Shown here piece by piece: positions 1 to 8,320 of a stretch of 64,000 nucleotides of DNA. Below the pieces are notes generated by a model. It worked only from the letters and a program-made list of their open reading frames with translations. It did not search any database and was not told where the DNA came from. The translations under genes were made by a program, and so were the position numbers. This DNA comes from JAIBJN01 sp963811635. GTDB lineage: Bacteria > Actinomycetota > Thermoleophilia > Gaiellales > Gaiellaceae. The stretch covers positions 1 through 64,000 of the forward strand of contig CAWESB010000021.1 of assembly GCA_963811635.1 (NCBI GenBank). Reading direction: 5' to 3'. Position 1 is the stretch's first letter. Every line of letters begins with the position of its first letter.

Positions 1-229
1 GCTCCGCCGCGCGATCCAGCGCTTCATCGAGGATCCGCTCGCAGACTTCGTGCTCGGCCGCTCGCTCAAGCCCGGCTCGACGATCGTCGTCGGCACGAAG
101 GACGGCGAGGACGAGGTCGAGATCTCGGTCGTCGAGGGCGAGGCTCCGGCCGAGCCCGAGAAGGTCACCGTCCCCGCCGAAGAGCCGAAGGCCGAGGCGG
201 ACGCGGACGAGCCTTCCGACGACGAGTAG
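1..229 (+). CDS. clpC: ATP-dependent Clp protease ATPase subunit ClpC, C-terminal end
   Basis: Only the last 75 codons are in the window; the frame is open from base 2 and stops with TAG at 227-229. The start of the fragment (RRAIQRFIEDPLADFVL) is typical of the small C-terminal subdomain of the second AAA+ module of ClpB/ClpC proteins. A highly acidic tail rich in Glu, Asp, Ala and Pro follows, as in many actinobacterial ClpC proteins. ClpC unfolds substrates for the ClpP protease in the cytoplasm. radA, disA and carD downstream match the conserved clpC-radA-disA order, which supports ClpC over ClpB. The gene ends at a strong hairpin. Confidence 0.8.
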   Translation, partial: LRRAIQRFIEDPLADFVLGRSLKPGSTIVVGTKDGEDEVEISVVEGEAPAEPEKVTVPAEEPKAEADADEPSDDE

Positions 230-251
230 CCGAGCTTTCAGCCAGAAATGA

Positions 252-279
252 AGGAGCGGCGCCGAAAGGCGCCGCTCCT
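252..279. terminator. Strong hairpin terminator between convergent genes
   Basis: Perfect 12-bp inverted repeat (AGGAGCGGCGCC / GGCGCCGCTCCT) closed by a GAAA tetraloop, 22 nt after the clpC stop. No long T-run follows on either strand. It lies between convergent genes, so it probably ends transcription from both sides. Confidence 0.7.
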
Positions 280-303
280 GTCTCACGGGCCGCCGGCAAG
301 CTC

Positions 304-1476
304 TCAGCAGCCGCGTCTCACGTCGCGGCGCTCGCCACGGCAGATGTCCGCGCCGGGGCCGCCGTCGAGGATGTCTCCCCGTACGAAGTCGGCGGCGTCG
401 AGTAGATCTACGCCCGATCCGCCCACGAGCATGTCGGACCCGTGGCGGTCGATGAGGGTGTCGTTGCCGGGGCCGCCGAACGCGCGGTCGTTCCCTGGGC
501 CACCCACGAGCACATCGGCGGCGCCGAGCCCTCTGAGCACGTCGTTGCCGCCGAGGCCGCGGATCTCCTCGACGGCCGCAGTCCCGACCAGCGTGTCGTT
601 TCCCGCGGTGCCGAGGATCAGCGGAGACCAGGAGAGCGCGAACGACCCTTGCTGGCCGCCCCAGCCACCCACCGCGATTCGGTAGTTGGTACCGGCGACC
701 GCTTCGAAACCGACGAAGCTGCTCGCGCAACAGCTGAACAGCGGGTCATCGTCGTTGCTGACGATCTCGGTCAGCCCGTTCACGCTCGTTCCGGTGTAGA
801 CGGCGAGCACGGAGTCGAAGTGCGCCCCCAGAGTGCTGAACTTCACGAGCTGCGTTGCGGGCGCCGTCCACTCGTACCAGACGGATGAAAGCGAGTCCAA
901 AGTGCTGGGCTCGTCGGTCTGCATGGTGGCCCACACGTTCCGGCCACCGACCTTACCGCTGATCCCGGTGAGGGTTTGTGGCATCTCGAAGAAGTCGTTG
1001 GCGACGCCATTCCGCCACCGAAGGGTCGCGCGACCGTGCTTTCCGTTGAAGCCGTCGATCGCAATCGAGTACGTCGTGCCCTCGGTCGCGACGAACGCAA
1101 CCATGCTCCGCGTGGTCTGCTCCCAGATGTTGACCACAGCGTCGTCGTTGCTGGCGACCTCGGCCAGCGCGGAGACGTCGCTGCCGGTGTAGACGGCGAG
1201 CAGCGTGTCGAACGTGCTCGGGAACGTGTCGAACACGAAGGTCCCGTCCGACGGCGCCGTCCAGCTGTACCAGATCGACCGACCGCCGCTGTTGCCGGCG
1301 TGGGCCGGCTCGCCGACCTCCTTGCTCGCTGTCGAGCTGTTGCCGAGCTGAGACCCATTGGCTCCCGAGATCGACATGGCCGCGCCGAAGTTGTCGTTCG
1401 CCGGAGCGGCGGTTGCGAGCGGCGCGAGGAAGAGCGCGGCTGCGACGGTTGCGATGAGTGCTGGAAGTGTCTTCAT
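304..1476 (-). CDS. Secreted protein with two PPC-like domains and RTX-type calcium-binding repeats
   Basis: 390 residues. The ATG at 1476 is preferred over an in-frame start 12 codons upstream because GGGAGG lies 6-7 nt before it and a signal peptide follows at once (MKTLPALIATVAAALFLAPL, about residues 1-24). Two homologous beta-sandwich domains follow, each with the pattern GRS(I/V)WY.WTAP, FDTLLAVYTG and SNDD, resembling pre-peptidase C-terminal domains. The last about 95 residues hold nonapeptide repeats of the GGxGxD type (GLGGNDVL, GGPGND, GGSGVD), which bind Ca2+ in RTX proteins. It is probably an exported adhesin or surface protein; no catalytic domain is visible, and function beyond calcium binding is inference. 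Confidence 0.75.
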   Translation of the reverse strand: MKTLPALIATVAAALFLAPLATAAPANDNFGAAMSISGANGSQLGNSSTASKEVGEPAHAGNSGGRSIWYSWTAPSDGTFVFDTFPSTFDTLLAVYTGSDVSALAEVASNDDAVVNIWEQTTRSMVAFVATEGTTYSIAIDGFNGKHGRATLRWRNGVANDFFEMPQTLTGISGKVGGRNVWATMQTDEPSTLDSLSSVWYEWTAPATQLVKFSTLGAHFDSVLAVYTGTSVNGLTEIVSNDDDPLFSCCASSFVGFEAVAGTNYRIAVGGWGGQQGSFALSWSPLILGTAGNDTLVGTAAVEEIRGLGGNDVLRGLGAADVLVGGPGNDRAFGGPGNDTLIDRHGSDMLVGGSGVDLLDAADFVRGDILDGGPGADICRGERRDVRRGC

Positions 1477-1508
1477 TGCATGCCTCCCTCGGTTGCGGTA
1501 GAGAGGAG

Positions 1509-1537
1509 ACATTATCTGTCTAGTAATGATTAGTCAA
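1509..1537 (-). promoter_or_regulatory. Sigma-A-type promoter of the RTX/PPC-like gene
   Basis: On the minus strand TTGACT (1532-1537) and TAATGT (1509-1514) are separated by 17 nt, in a locally AT-rich segment. The -10 box ends 32 nt before the chosen ATG. Confidence 0.65.
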
Positions 1538-1596
1538 GTATAGCCGCAGACAGGCTGCTGCTCCGCGCCGGGACGGCCTCTGGCAGACTCGCCTCA

Positions 1597-1983
1597 ATGC
1601 CGCTGATCGAGTACGAGGACGCCTCGCCCGAGGTGCGGGCGGTCTACGACGACATCATGGAGACCCGTCAGGTGGACTGGGTCAACAACTTCTGGAAGGC
1701 CCTCGCCGTCGATCCGGCCTCGCTGAGGCGTACCTGGGAGTCCGTGAAGGAGGTCATGGCGCCCGGCGCGCTCGACCCGCTGACGAAGGAGCTCCTCTAC
1801 GTGGCCATCTCGGTGACCAACGGCTGCGAGTACTGCATCGCGTCGCACACGGCCTCGGCCCGCAGGAAGGGGATGACCGACGAGCAGCTGGCCGAGCTCC
1901 TCGCGGTCGTCGGCATGGCGAGCGAGACGAACGCCCTCGCGACGGGCTACGGCGTGCCCGTCGACGAGGCGTTCCGCCGCTAG
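1597..1983 (+). CDS. Carboxymuconolactone decarboxylase/AhpD-like protein
   Basis: 128 residues. The central segment CEYCIASH carries the CxxC...H arrangement of the AhpD-like fold, in which the two cysteines and histidine form a redox or peroxidase-type active site. The rest is the usual all-helical core (PLTKELLYVAIS before, KGMTDEQLAELLAVVG after). Related proteins act in peroxide defence or as uncharacterised alkylhydroperoxidase-domain proteins; true decarboxylase activity is not implied. A weak -10 like box (CAGACT) lies about 7 nt before the ATG, so the mRNA may be leaderless. Confidence 0.8.
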   Translation: MPLIEYEDASPEVRAVYDDIMETRQVDWVNNFWKALAVDPASLRRTWESVKEVMAPGALDPLTKELLYVAISVTNGCEYCIASHTASARRKGMTDEQLAELLAVVGMASETNALATGYGVPVDEAFRR

Positions 1984-2034
1984 CGTTCCGTGGCAGACTC
2001 CCTCGGTGACCTAAATCCCCCAGGAGGCAAGCCA

Positions 2035-2472
2035 ATGAGCGTCGGGCCGATCGAATACCTGGTCGTGGCCTTTCCAGGCAACAAGTTCAAGGGCGAGATC
2101 ATCCCGGCGCTGGCCGAGCTGGTCGAGAACGAGACGATCCGCATCCTCGACCTCGTCTTCATCATCAAGGACGAGGAGGGGAACGTCGCCGCGGTCGAGC
2201 TCGGCGAGGTCGACCCCGAGGACGAGGCCGCGGGCATGACCGACATCGCGGATATCGACTCCGGTCTTCTGAACGAGGAAGACATCGCCCTCGCGGCAGA
2301 GGCGCTCGACCCGAACTCCTCCGCCGGCCTGCTCGTGTTCGAGAACGTCTGGGCCGCCCGTTTTGCCGAGGCCGTCCGCAACGCCGATGGCCAGCTCGTG
2401 GCCAACGAGCGCATTCCCTATGACATCGTCCAGGCGGCGCTTGCGTACGCCGAGTCCGGAGAGGAGAACTGA
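2035..2472 (+). CDS. DUF6325 family protein
   Basis: 145 residues. The ATG at 2035 is chosen over an upstream in-frame start because AGGAGG sits 7 nt ahead and the conserved family start MSVGPIEYLVVAFPGN follows directly. The protein is acidic with alternating helix and strand and no membrane segment. The family is found mostly in Actinomycetota, usually beside a small SHOCT-domain protein, and that is the case here. The molecular function is unknown. Confidence 0.75.
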   Translation: MSVGPIEYLVVAFPGNKFKGEIIPALAELVENETIRILDLVFIIKDEEGNVAAVELGEVDPEDEAAGMTDIADIDSGLLNEEDIALAAEALDPNSSAGLLVFENVWAARFAEAVRNADGQLVANERIPYDIVQAALAYAESGEEN

Positions 2473-2473
2473 G

Positions 2474-2827
2474 ATGCCGATGAGACGACGAGGTCCCGGG
2501 TTGGTTCGCGCAGCAGCCACGACCGCGGTCGTGGCCGGTACCGCCGGCGCCGTGAGCCATCGCCAGAGTGAGAAGTACGCCGCAGAGGATCAGGCGGCCT
2601 ACGACGAGCAGATGGCGCAGCAGCAGGCTGCCGCGCTACCGCCGGCTGCCGCCGCTCCGCCCGAGGACGACAAGTTCGCGCAAGCTCGAGAAGCTCGCCG
2701 ACCTGAACAAGCAGGGGATCCTGACCGACGAGGAGTTCGCGGCCGAGAAGGCCAAGATCCTCGGGCTCGTAGCCGGCACGCTCTCGGCACGAAGCCGCGC
2801 GGGCTCGGCGTCGGACCGGCTGCCTAG
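2474..2827 (+). CDS. SHOCT-domain small protein, apparently frameshifted
   Basis: The ATG lies 1 nt after the DUF6325 stop. The N-terminus has one hydrophobic segment (VRAAATTAVVAGTAGAVSH), then a Gln/Ala/Pro-rich linker. In this frame the protein loses similarity after DDKFAQ, near base 2685. The expected C-terminal SHOCT motif (LADLNKQGILTDEEFAAEKA) is encoded in the next frame at about 2690-2765, so an extra base (probably the second A of GCGCAAGC) has shifted the frame. A second shift would be needed to reach the natural stop near 2770. Either the gene is decaying or the assembly has indel errors. SHOCT proteins are membrane-associated small proteins of unknown role. Confidence 0.6.
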   Translation: MPMRRRGPGLVRAAATTAVVAGTAGAVSHRQSEKYAAEDQAAYDEQMAQQQAAALPPAAAAPPEDDKFAQAREARRPEQAGDPDRRGVRGREGQDPRARSRHALGTKPRGLGVGPAA

Positions 2828-2830
2828 ACT
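2825..2830 (+). promoter_or_regulatory. Candidate -10 box of radA
   Basis: TAGACT ends 8 nt before the radA ATG, and no Shine-Dalgarno sequence lies between, so the transcript would be leaderless. No good -35 box is seen. Confidence 0.4.
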
Positions 2831-2838
2831 GGGTCGCC

Positions 2839-4200
2839 ATGGCGAAGGCGGCCCTTCAGCACGCGTGCTCCGAGTGCGGGTACACGACCGGCAAGTGGCT
2901 CGGCCGCTGCCCGTCGTGCGGAGAGTGGGGCACCCTCATAGAGGAGCGGGCGCTCGCGCCGGCGCCGGGTGTCCGCGGGGCGCCGGCCCAGGGGCGGCCC
3001 CTTCTTCGTTTGGTCGAGGTCGAGGCGACCGACGCCGAGCGGATCCCGACCGGCGTCCCGGAGCTCGACCGGGTGCTCGGCGGCGGGCTCGTCCCGGCCA
3101 GCCTCGTCCTCGTCTCGGGCGACCCCGGAATCGGCAAGTCGACGCTGCTCCTCATGGCGCTCGAGGCGATGTCGCAGGAGCGCAAGGTCGTCCTCGTCAC
3201 CGGCGAGGAATCCACGGCGCAGGTCAAGCTCCGCGCCGACCGGCTCGGCGCCGCCGGCGACGTGCTCGTTCTCGCCGAGACCAACCTGGACGAGGTCTGC
3301 GCCACGCTCGAGCAGGAGCGGCCAGACGTCTGCGTGGTCGACTCCGTCCAGACGCTCTACGCGCCGGAGCTTGGCTCCGCGCCCGGCTCGGTGGCGCAGG
3401 TGCGCGAGGCGGCCGGGCGCTTCCTGCGGGTCGCGAAGGAGCAGGGGATCGCCACCTTCCTCGTCGGCCACGTGACCAAGGAGGGCGCCGTCGCCGGGCC
3501 GCGCGTCCTCGAGCATCTCGTCGACTGTGTCCTCCACTTCGAGGGCGACCGCTACCGCTCCCACCGTGTCCTGCGGGCGGTGAAGAACCGCTTCGGCTCG
3601 ACGAACGAGCTCGGGGTCTTCGAGATGACCTCCGCCGGGCTCGTGGCAGTCGACGATCCTTCCGAGCTCTTCGGGCGGCCGGACGAGGAGCAGCCGGGCT
3701 CCGCCGTGGTCTGCACGATCGAGGGAACCCGCCCGCTCCTGCTCGAGGTGCAGGCGCTCGTCTCGCCAACCGACCTGGCCATGCCGCGCCGCGTCGGTAC
3801 CGGCGTCGATCCCAAGCGCCTCTCGATGATCGTGGCCGTCCTCGGCCGCCACGCCGGGGTCGCGCTGGGCCAGGCGGACGTCTTCGTCAATGTCGCCGGC
3901 GGGGTGCGGATCGACGAGCCCGGCGCCGACCTCGGCGTCGCGCTCGCGATCGCCTCGGCCGCCCGCGGCGTGCCTGTCAAGCACGGCGTCTCCTGCTTCG
4001 GAGAGGTCGGGCTCACCGGGCGCCTTCGCCCTGTCAGCCAGGCGGAGCGCCGACTCGCCGAGTGCGCGAAGCTCGGTTTCGCGGAGGCCCTCGTCCCGGA
4101 CGGCACCGAGTCCCATGGCAGAATGCGCCTGACAGCAGCGGGAACGCTGCAGACGGCGATCACTGCGGGGCTCGATGCGAGCGGACCCTCGGAAGGATAA
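2839..4200 (+). CDS. radA: DNA repair protein RadA (Sms)
   Basis: 453 residues, close to the usual 450-460. Domains in order: a four-cysteine zinc finger (CSECGY...CPSCGEWG, about residues 11-32); a RecA-like ATPase with Walker A GDPGIGKST near residue 94; the RadA-specific KNRFG motif near 248; and a C-terminal Lon-protease-like domain (about 285-450) without proteolytic role. RadA drives branch migration during recombination and DNA repair. Its last codons overlap disA by 26 nt, so the two are translationally coupled; in B. subtilis RadA binds and inhibits DisA. Confidence 0.95.
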   Translation: MAKAALQHACSECGYTTGKWLGRCPSCGEWGTLIEERALAPAPGVRGAPAQGRPLLRLVEVEATDAERIPTGVPELDRVLGGGLVPASLVLVSGDPGIGKSTLLLMALEAMSQERKVVLVTGEESTAQVKLRADRLGAAGDVLVLAETNLDEVCATLEQERPDVCVVDSVQTLYAPELGSAPGSVAQVREAAGRFLRVAKEQGIATFLVGHVTKEGAVAGPRVLEHLVDCVLHFEGDRYRSHRVLRAVKNRFGSTNELGVFEMTSAGLVAVDDPSELFGRPDEEQPGSAVVCTIEGTRPLLLEVQALVSPTDLAMPRRVGTGVDPKRLSMIVAVLGRHAGVALGQADVFVNVAGGVRIDEPGADLGVALAIASAARGVPVKHGVSCFGEVGLTGRLRPVSQAERRLAECAKLGFAEALVPDGTESHGRMRLTAAGTLQTAITAGLDASGPSEG

Positions 4201-5257
4201 GACCCTCCTCTCGGCGCTCAAGCAGGTTGCGCCGGGCACGCCCCTGCGGTCGGGGATCGACGACATCATCCGTGCCGAGCTGGGCGCGCTCATCGTCATC
4301 GGCGACCCGAACGAGCTCGCGTTCCTCTTCTCGGGTGGGATGCGCCTCGACCTGCCGCTCACCTCCCAGCTGCTCTACGAGCTGGCGAAGATGGACGGGG
4401 CAATCGTCATCAACGCGAACGGCCAGAAGCTCGTCTACGCGAACGTCCAGCTGATGCCGGACGCGTCCATCTCCACCGCCGAGACCGGCACCCGGCACCG
4501 CACGGCGGAGCGCGTCGCGAAGCAGACCGACGCGCTCGTCGTCTCGATCTCCCAGCAGCGCGAGACCGTGACGGTCTTCGTCGGCGACCTCCGCTACCAG
4601 CTCGGCGAGATCTCGGACACCCTCGCGCGAACGAACCAGGCGCTCGGGACCCTGGATACCTACCGCACCCGGCTCGACCAGGGGCTGACGCGGCTCACGG
4701 CGCTCGAGTTCCAGAGCGCGGTCGTCCTCGACGACGTCCTCGTCGTCCTCCAGCGCGCCGAGATGACGACCCGCATGGCCGAGGAGATCGAACGGAACTG
4801 CGTCGAGCTCGGCGAGGAGGGCCGGTTGATCCGCATGCAACTCGACGAGCTGATGGAGGACGTCCCGCGTGAGAAGGCCGCGGTCGTCTACGACTACGAG
4901 CGCTCGGGCGATCCGGCTGCCTCCTCGACCGCGCTCGAGCGGTTGTCCCAGATCGACTACTCGCGCCTGCTCGAGTTCGAAGAGCTGTCACTGCTCCTCG
5001 GCTACGCGGAAACAAACCCGCTCGACCAGACAGTGCAGCCGCGCGGATACCGCGTCCTCTCACGCATCCCGCGCCTCCCGGACTCGGTCATCCGCCACGT
5101 CGTGCGGGACTTCGAGAGCCTCGACGCTGTTGTACGGGCGAGCCATCGCGACCTGGAAGCGGTCGATGGCGTCGGCTCGGTTCGCGCCCGTGAGATTCGC
5201 GAGGGCCTGCGGCGCCTGCAGGAGCACAACCTCGTCGATCGCTATCTGCAGCTGTAA
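4175..5257 (+). CDS. disA: DNA integrity scanning diadenylate cyclase DisA
   Basis: 360 residues, the same length as B. subtilis DisA. The N-terminal DAC domain carries the catalytic DGA motif (near residue 74) and RHRTAE (near 106-111), which form cyclic di-AMP from two ATP. A central helical linker and a C-terminal helix-hairpin-helix DNA-binding domain (VDGVGSVRAREI) follow. It monitors branched DNA and signals through c-di-AMP. The start overlaps radA. No c-di-AMP phosphodiesterase or riboswitch is recognisable in the window. Confidence 0.95.
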   Translation: MRADPRKDKTLLSALKQVAPGTPLRSGIDDIIRAELGALIVIGDPNELAFLFSGGMRLDLPLTSQLLYELAKMDGAIVINANGQKLVYANVQLMPDASISTAETGTRHRTAERVAKQTDALVVSISQQRETVTVFVGDLRYQLGEISDTLARTNQALGTLDTYRTRLDQGLTRLTALEFQSAVVLDDVLVVLQRAEMTTRMAEEIERNCVELGEEGRLIRMQLDELMEDVPREKAAVVYDYERSGDPAASSTALERLSQIDYSRLLEFEELSLLLGYAETNPLDQTVQPRGYRVLSRIPRLPDSVIRHVVRDFESLDAVVRASHRDLEAVDGVGSVRAREIREGLRRLQEHNLVDRYLQL

Positions 5258-5281
5258 CGAGCCGTCACAAACCGCCTCAAG

Positions 5282-5311
5282 TTCGCTTCCCAAGCGGGTT
5301 TCCGGTAGAAT
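5282..5311 (+). promoter_or_regulatory. Candidate carD promoter
   Basis: A good -10 box TAGAAT (5306-5311) has only a poor -35 (TTCGCT, 5282-5287, spacing 18). The TSS would fall near 5318, leaving a leader of about 60 nt that contains a T6 stretch and a GC-rich repeat. The weak -35 box makes this a moderate call. Confidence 0.4.
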
Positions 5312-5377
5312 GGCGTGATCCGCAGGCGTCTTGGGCGTCCTTTTTTGCGCCCGCGTTTCACATAGAGGAGGAGAGGT

Positions 5378-5881
5378 TTGTACAAGGTCGGCGATAAGGT
5401 CGTCTACCCCCATCACGGCGCGGGGACCGTGGTGAAGAAGGAGACGAGGACGATTCTGGGTCAGGAGCGTGAGTACCTCACGATCAAGATCCTGCACAAC
5501 GACATGACCGTGAACGTCCCGACCGAGAACGCCGATCGTGTCGGCCTTCGCAAGGTGATCGACGAAGATATGGTCGTCCGGGTCGTCAAGGTCCTGCACG
5601 GAAGCGGCACGAAGATGCCGAAGAACTGGAACCGCCGCTTCAAGTACAACCGCGACAAGATGAAGACAGGCGATATCTTCGAGCTCGCCGAGGTCGTCCG
5701 GAACCTGTCGCTGCGCGACCAGGAGAAAGGTCTCTCGACGGGCGAGAAGCAGATGTTCGTGAAGGCGAAGAAGATCCTCGCCTCCGAGCTGATGTACGCC
5801 AAGGGGATGGACGAGGACGACGCTGCGGTCTGGCTCGACGACGAGCTCGACTCGGTCAGCGTCACCAAGGTCGCCGGCTAG
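5378..5881 (+). CDS. carD: CarD family transcriptional regulator
   Basis: 167 residues from a TTG start; GAGGAGGAGAGG just upstream is the strongest ribosome site nearby and fixes the start. The N-terminal RNA-polymerase-interacting Tudor-like domain (MYKVGDKVVYPHHGAGTV, about 1-60) is followed by the helical DNA-binding domain with the conserved stretch LSLRDQEKGLSTGEK. CarD binds the RNAP beta subunit and stabilises open complexes, especially at rRNA promoters. Its place between disA and ispD is usual for Actinomycetota. Confidence 0.95.
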   Translation: MYKVGDKVVYPHHGAGTVVKKETRTILGQEREYLTIKILHNDMTVNVPTENADRVGLRKVIDEDMVVRVVKVLHGSGTKMPKNWNRRFKYNRDKMKTGDIFELAEVVRNLSLRDQEKGLSTGEKQMFVKAKKILASELMYAKGMDEDDAAVWLDDELDSVSVTKVAG

Positions 5882-5919
5882 CGCGACCTGGACAGCCCAA
5901 CCGTAGGCATCCTTTTCGG

Positions 5920-6801
5920 GTGCTCCTGCGTGCTGCGGTCATCGTCTGCGTCCTCATGGCGTCGTTTGCGGCGGGCTGCAGCGGGGGCGACGACGGCAAC
6001 TCCGAGGACGGCACCGGCCTCGTCCGCTCCTCTTTCAAGGAGCTCGTGGTCGCCGACCTGAAGAAGGCCGGCCTCGAGGCGGAGCCGGGCTTCGACCTCA
6101 ACGTGACCGCGGCCGACGGCCCGAACTCGGTCGATCTCTCGCTCGACGAGGCGTTCGCCGCATACGAAGCCGATCCGGACCGCCAGGACGAGATCGTCGG
6201 CGGCCTCGTCGAGGAGGCGCAGCAGCAGCTCGAGGCGGGTATCGGCGACAAGTCACTCGACGATGTCCGCGCCGACCTGATGCCACTTCTGAAAGGCACC
6301 TTCGAGCTGCGCACCTACGGCCTCGAGCCGGCCGAGACCGACTTCCCCGGGAACCTGTCGGTGATCTACGTCGTCGATGCGGACGACTCGTTCACGGTCG
6401 TCCAGCCCGAGGACGTCGAGCGGTGGGGCACGTCGGTCGAGGAGCTGCACGAGATCGCGCTCGACAACCTCACGCGGCAGACGAACAAGGAGGAGAAGCT
6501 CCTCTGCGAGCCGTCCGGCAACCAGGAGCTCTGCGGCTGGGCCTCCTCCGACGGCTACGACGCCACGCGCATGATCGTTCCTGCGCTTCGGCGCCAGATC
6601 GTGCGAGAGTACGGCGGCCCAGCCGTGTACGCCGTGCCCATGGAAAACGTCTTCGTCGCGCTTCCACTCGAGCTCCTGGAGCAGGGTTCGAACGGCAAGC
6701 TGTTCCGCTCGAAGGTGCAGAACGACTTCCAGACCGCCGACGACCCGCTCAGCCCCGAGACCTACGTCGAGCGCGACGGCGAGCTCGTCATCTGGAAGTG
6801 A
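5920..6801 (+). CDS. Putative lipoprotein of unknown function
   Basis: 293 residues from a GTG. A short hydrophobic N-terminus ends in the lipobox-like SFAAGC, so residue about 20 (Cys) would be lipidated and the protein held on the outer face of the membrane. The rest is acidic and soluble (LVRSSFKELVVADLKKAGLEAEPG, a Gln/Glu-rich helix near 100, two Cys near 190-200: LLCEPSGNQELCGW). No family is recognised with confidence. Its stop overlaps the ispD start by 4 nt, so it is the first gene of the ispD-PHP-ispF cluster. Confidence 0.7.
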   Translation: MLLRAAVIVCVLMASFAAGCSGGDDGNSEDGTGLVRSSFKELVVADLKKAGLEAEPGFDLNVTAADGPNSVDLSLDEAFAAYEADPDRQDEIVGGLVEEAQQQLEAGIGDKSLDDVRADLMPLLKGTFELRTYGLEPAETDFPGNLSVIYVVDADDSFTVVQPEDVERWGTSVEELHEIALDNLTRQTNKEEKLLCEPSGNQELCGWASSDGYDATRMIVPALRRQIVREYGGPAVYAVPMENVFVALPLELLEQGSNGKLFRSKVQNDFQTADDPLSPETYVERDGELVIWK

Positions 6802-7490
6802 GCCTCGCCGACGGCTCCGGCGTCTGGGCGGTGCTCGTGGCGGCGGGGCGGGGCGAGCGTCTCGGAGACGATCGGCCGAAAGCCTTCGCAAACCTCGGCG
6901 GGCGGCCGCTCCTCGCCGAGAGCCTCGAGCGCCTGGAGGCGTCTCCGTGGATCGAGGCGCTGGTCCTCGTCGCGCCCGAGGGGTGGGAGGAGCCGAGCAT
7001 CCTTCTCGCCGAGGAGATCGGGGCCGGCAAGGTGCACGCCGCCGTGACCGGCGGCGCCACCCGCGCCGACTCAGTGCGCGCCGGCCTGGCCGAGGTTCCC
7101 GAGGATGCCGGCGTCGTGGTCGTCCACGACGCGGCGCGGCCTCTGCTCCCCGACGACGTGCTCGAGCGCGTGATCGCCGCGCTAGGCGACGGCTGGGACG
7201 GAGCGGTGCCTGCGCTTCCGCTCGCCGACACGGTCAAGCGCGCCGAGGGCGAGGCGGTTGCCGACACGGTCGACCGCGAGGGCCTCTACGCGGCGCAGAC
7301 GCCGCAGGCCTTCCTCGCGGACGCGCTGCGGCGGGCGTTCGCCGGAGCGGCGGCCGCGACCGACTGCGCCGCCCTCGTCGAGGCCTCCGGCGGCCGTGTC
7401 CGGCTCGTGGAGGGTGATAGGAGGCTGCTCAAGGTGACGACGCCGGCCGACCTCGAGTTCGTCGGGGCCTTGCTCCGAGCCGAGCGATGA
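6798..7490 (+). CDS. ispD: 2-C-methyl-D-erythritol 4-phosphate cytidylyltransferase
   Basis: 230 residues from the GTG overlapping the previous stop (GTGA). The nucleotide-binding signature LVAAGRGERLG lies at about residues 13-23. The conserved Lys (RPKAF), the GG.TRADSVRAGL segment, VHDAARP and the C-terminal KVTTPADLE motif are all present. IspD adds CMP from CTP to MEP, the third step of the non-mevalonate isoprenoid pathway. ispF, two genes downstream, encodes a later step of the same pathway. Confidence 0.93.
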   Translation: MSLADGSGVWAVLVAAGRGERLGDDRPKAFANLGGRPLLAESLERLEASPWIEALVLVAPEGWEEPSILLAEEIGAGKVHAAVTGGATRADSVRAGLAEVPEDAGVVVVHDAARPLLPDDVLERVIAALGDGWDGAVPALPLADTVKRAEGEAVADTVDREGLYAAQTPQAFLADALRRAFAGAAAATDCAALVEASGGRVRLVEGDRRLLKVTTPADLEFVGALLRAER

Positions 7491-8320
7491 TCGTCGACTA
7501 CCACATGCACCTCCGCGGCCCTGCGGACGGGCACGAAGGGCCGGTGGAGCTCACGGTCGAAGCCGTCGAGCGCTTCGTCGAGCAAGCCAGGAAGCGCGGT
7601 GTCGACGAGATCGCCTTCACCGAGCACATGTACTACTTTCGCCAGGCCGAGCCGCTGCTCGGTCATCCCTACCAACGCGGGCGGGTGGCTCATGACCTCG
7701 ACGACTACTGCGATGCCGTCCTCGAAGCGAAGGCCCGGGGCCTCCCGGTGAAGCTCGCGCTCGAGCTGGAATGGCTCTCCGACCGCGACGGAGAGCTCGC
7801 CGAGATCCTCCGGCCGTACCCCTGGGACTTCCTCCTCGGCTCCGTGCACCTGGTGGACGGCGTCGCAGTGGACATGGAGTCCGATCCCGGCCTCTGGGAC
7901 CTGCACTCCGTCGACGAGGTGTGGCGCCGCTACTTCCACGAGCTCGGCGCGCTCGCGCGAAGCGGGCTCGCCGATGTGCTGGCGCACCCCGACCTGGTGA
8001 AGATCTTCGGGCGGCGCCCCGAGCCCGAGGTCGTGGAGGCATGCCACGAGGAGGCCGTCGTGGGGATCGCAGAGGGCGGGATGGCCGTCGAGGTCTCGAC
8101 CGCGGGCCTTCGCAAACCGGTCGGCGAGCTCTATCCCGACAAAGGTTTCCTCGCCCGCTGCCGCGCACGAGGCGTGGGAGCCACGCTCGCCTCCGATGCC
8201 CATGTCTCAGGCGACGTCGGGCGGGACTTCGACGCGGCGCTCGAGCTCCTCCGCTCGGCCGGCTATGACACCGTCACGGTCTTCGAGGCGCGCACGGCGC
8301 GCCAGGAGCCGCTGGGATGA
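7487..8320 (+). CDS. PHP-domain phosphoesterase, histidinol-phosphatase-like
   Basis: 277 residues; ATGA overlap with ispD and with ispF. The N-terminal DYHMHLRG gives the first metal-binding PHP motif; AFTEH, LELEW, GSVHLVDG, DVLAHPDLVK and the late SDAH provide the remaining metal ligands. This is the HisK/HIS2-like branch of the PHP superfamily. Histidinol-phosphatase activity is possible, but no his genes are nearby and the gene sits inside the isoprenoid cluster, so the substrate is uncertain. Confidence 0.8.
   Translation: MIVDYHMHLRGPADGHEGPVELTVEAVERFVEQARKRGVDEIAFTEHMYYFRQAEPLLGHPYQRGRVAHDLDDYCDAVLEAKARGLPVKLALELEWLSDRDGELAEILRPYPWDFLLGSVHLVDGVAVDMESDPGLWDLHSVDEVWRRYFHELGALARSGLADVLAHPDLVKIFGRRPEPEVVEACHEEAVVGIAEGGMAVEVSTAGLRKPVGELYPDKGFLARCRARGVGATLASDAHVSGDVGRDFDAALELLRSAGYDTVTVFEARTARQEPLG

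Noticed and set aside
2568..4454. 628-codon frame over the SHOCT gene, radA and the start of disA
   Set aside because: Arg/Ala/Gly-rich shadow of radA in another frame. Only its first part matters, as it shows the frameshifted SHOCT motif.
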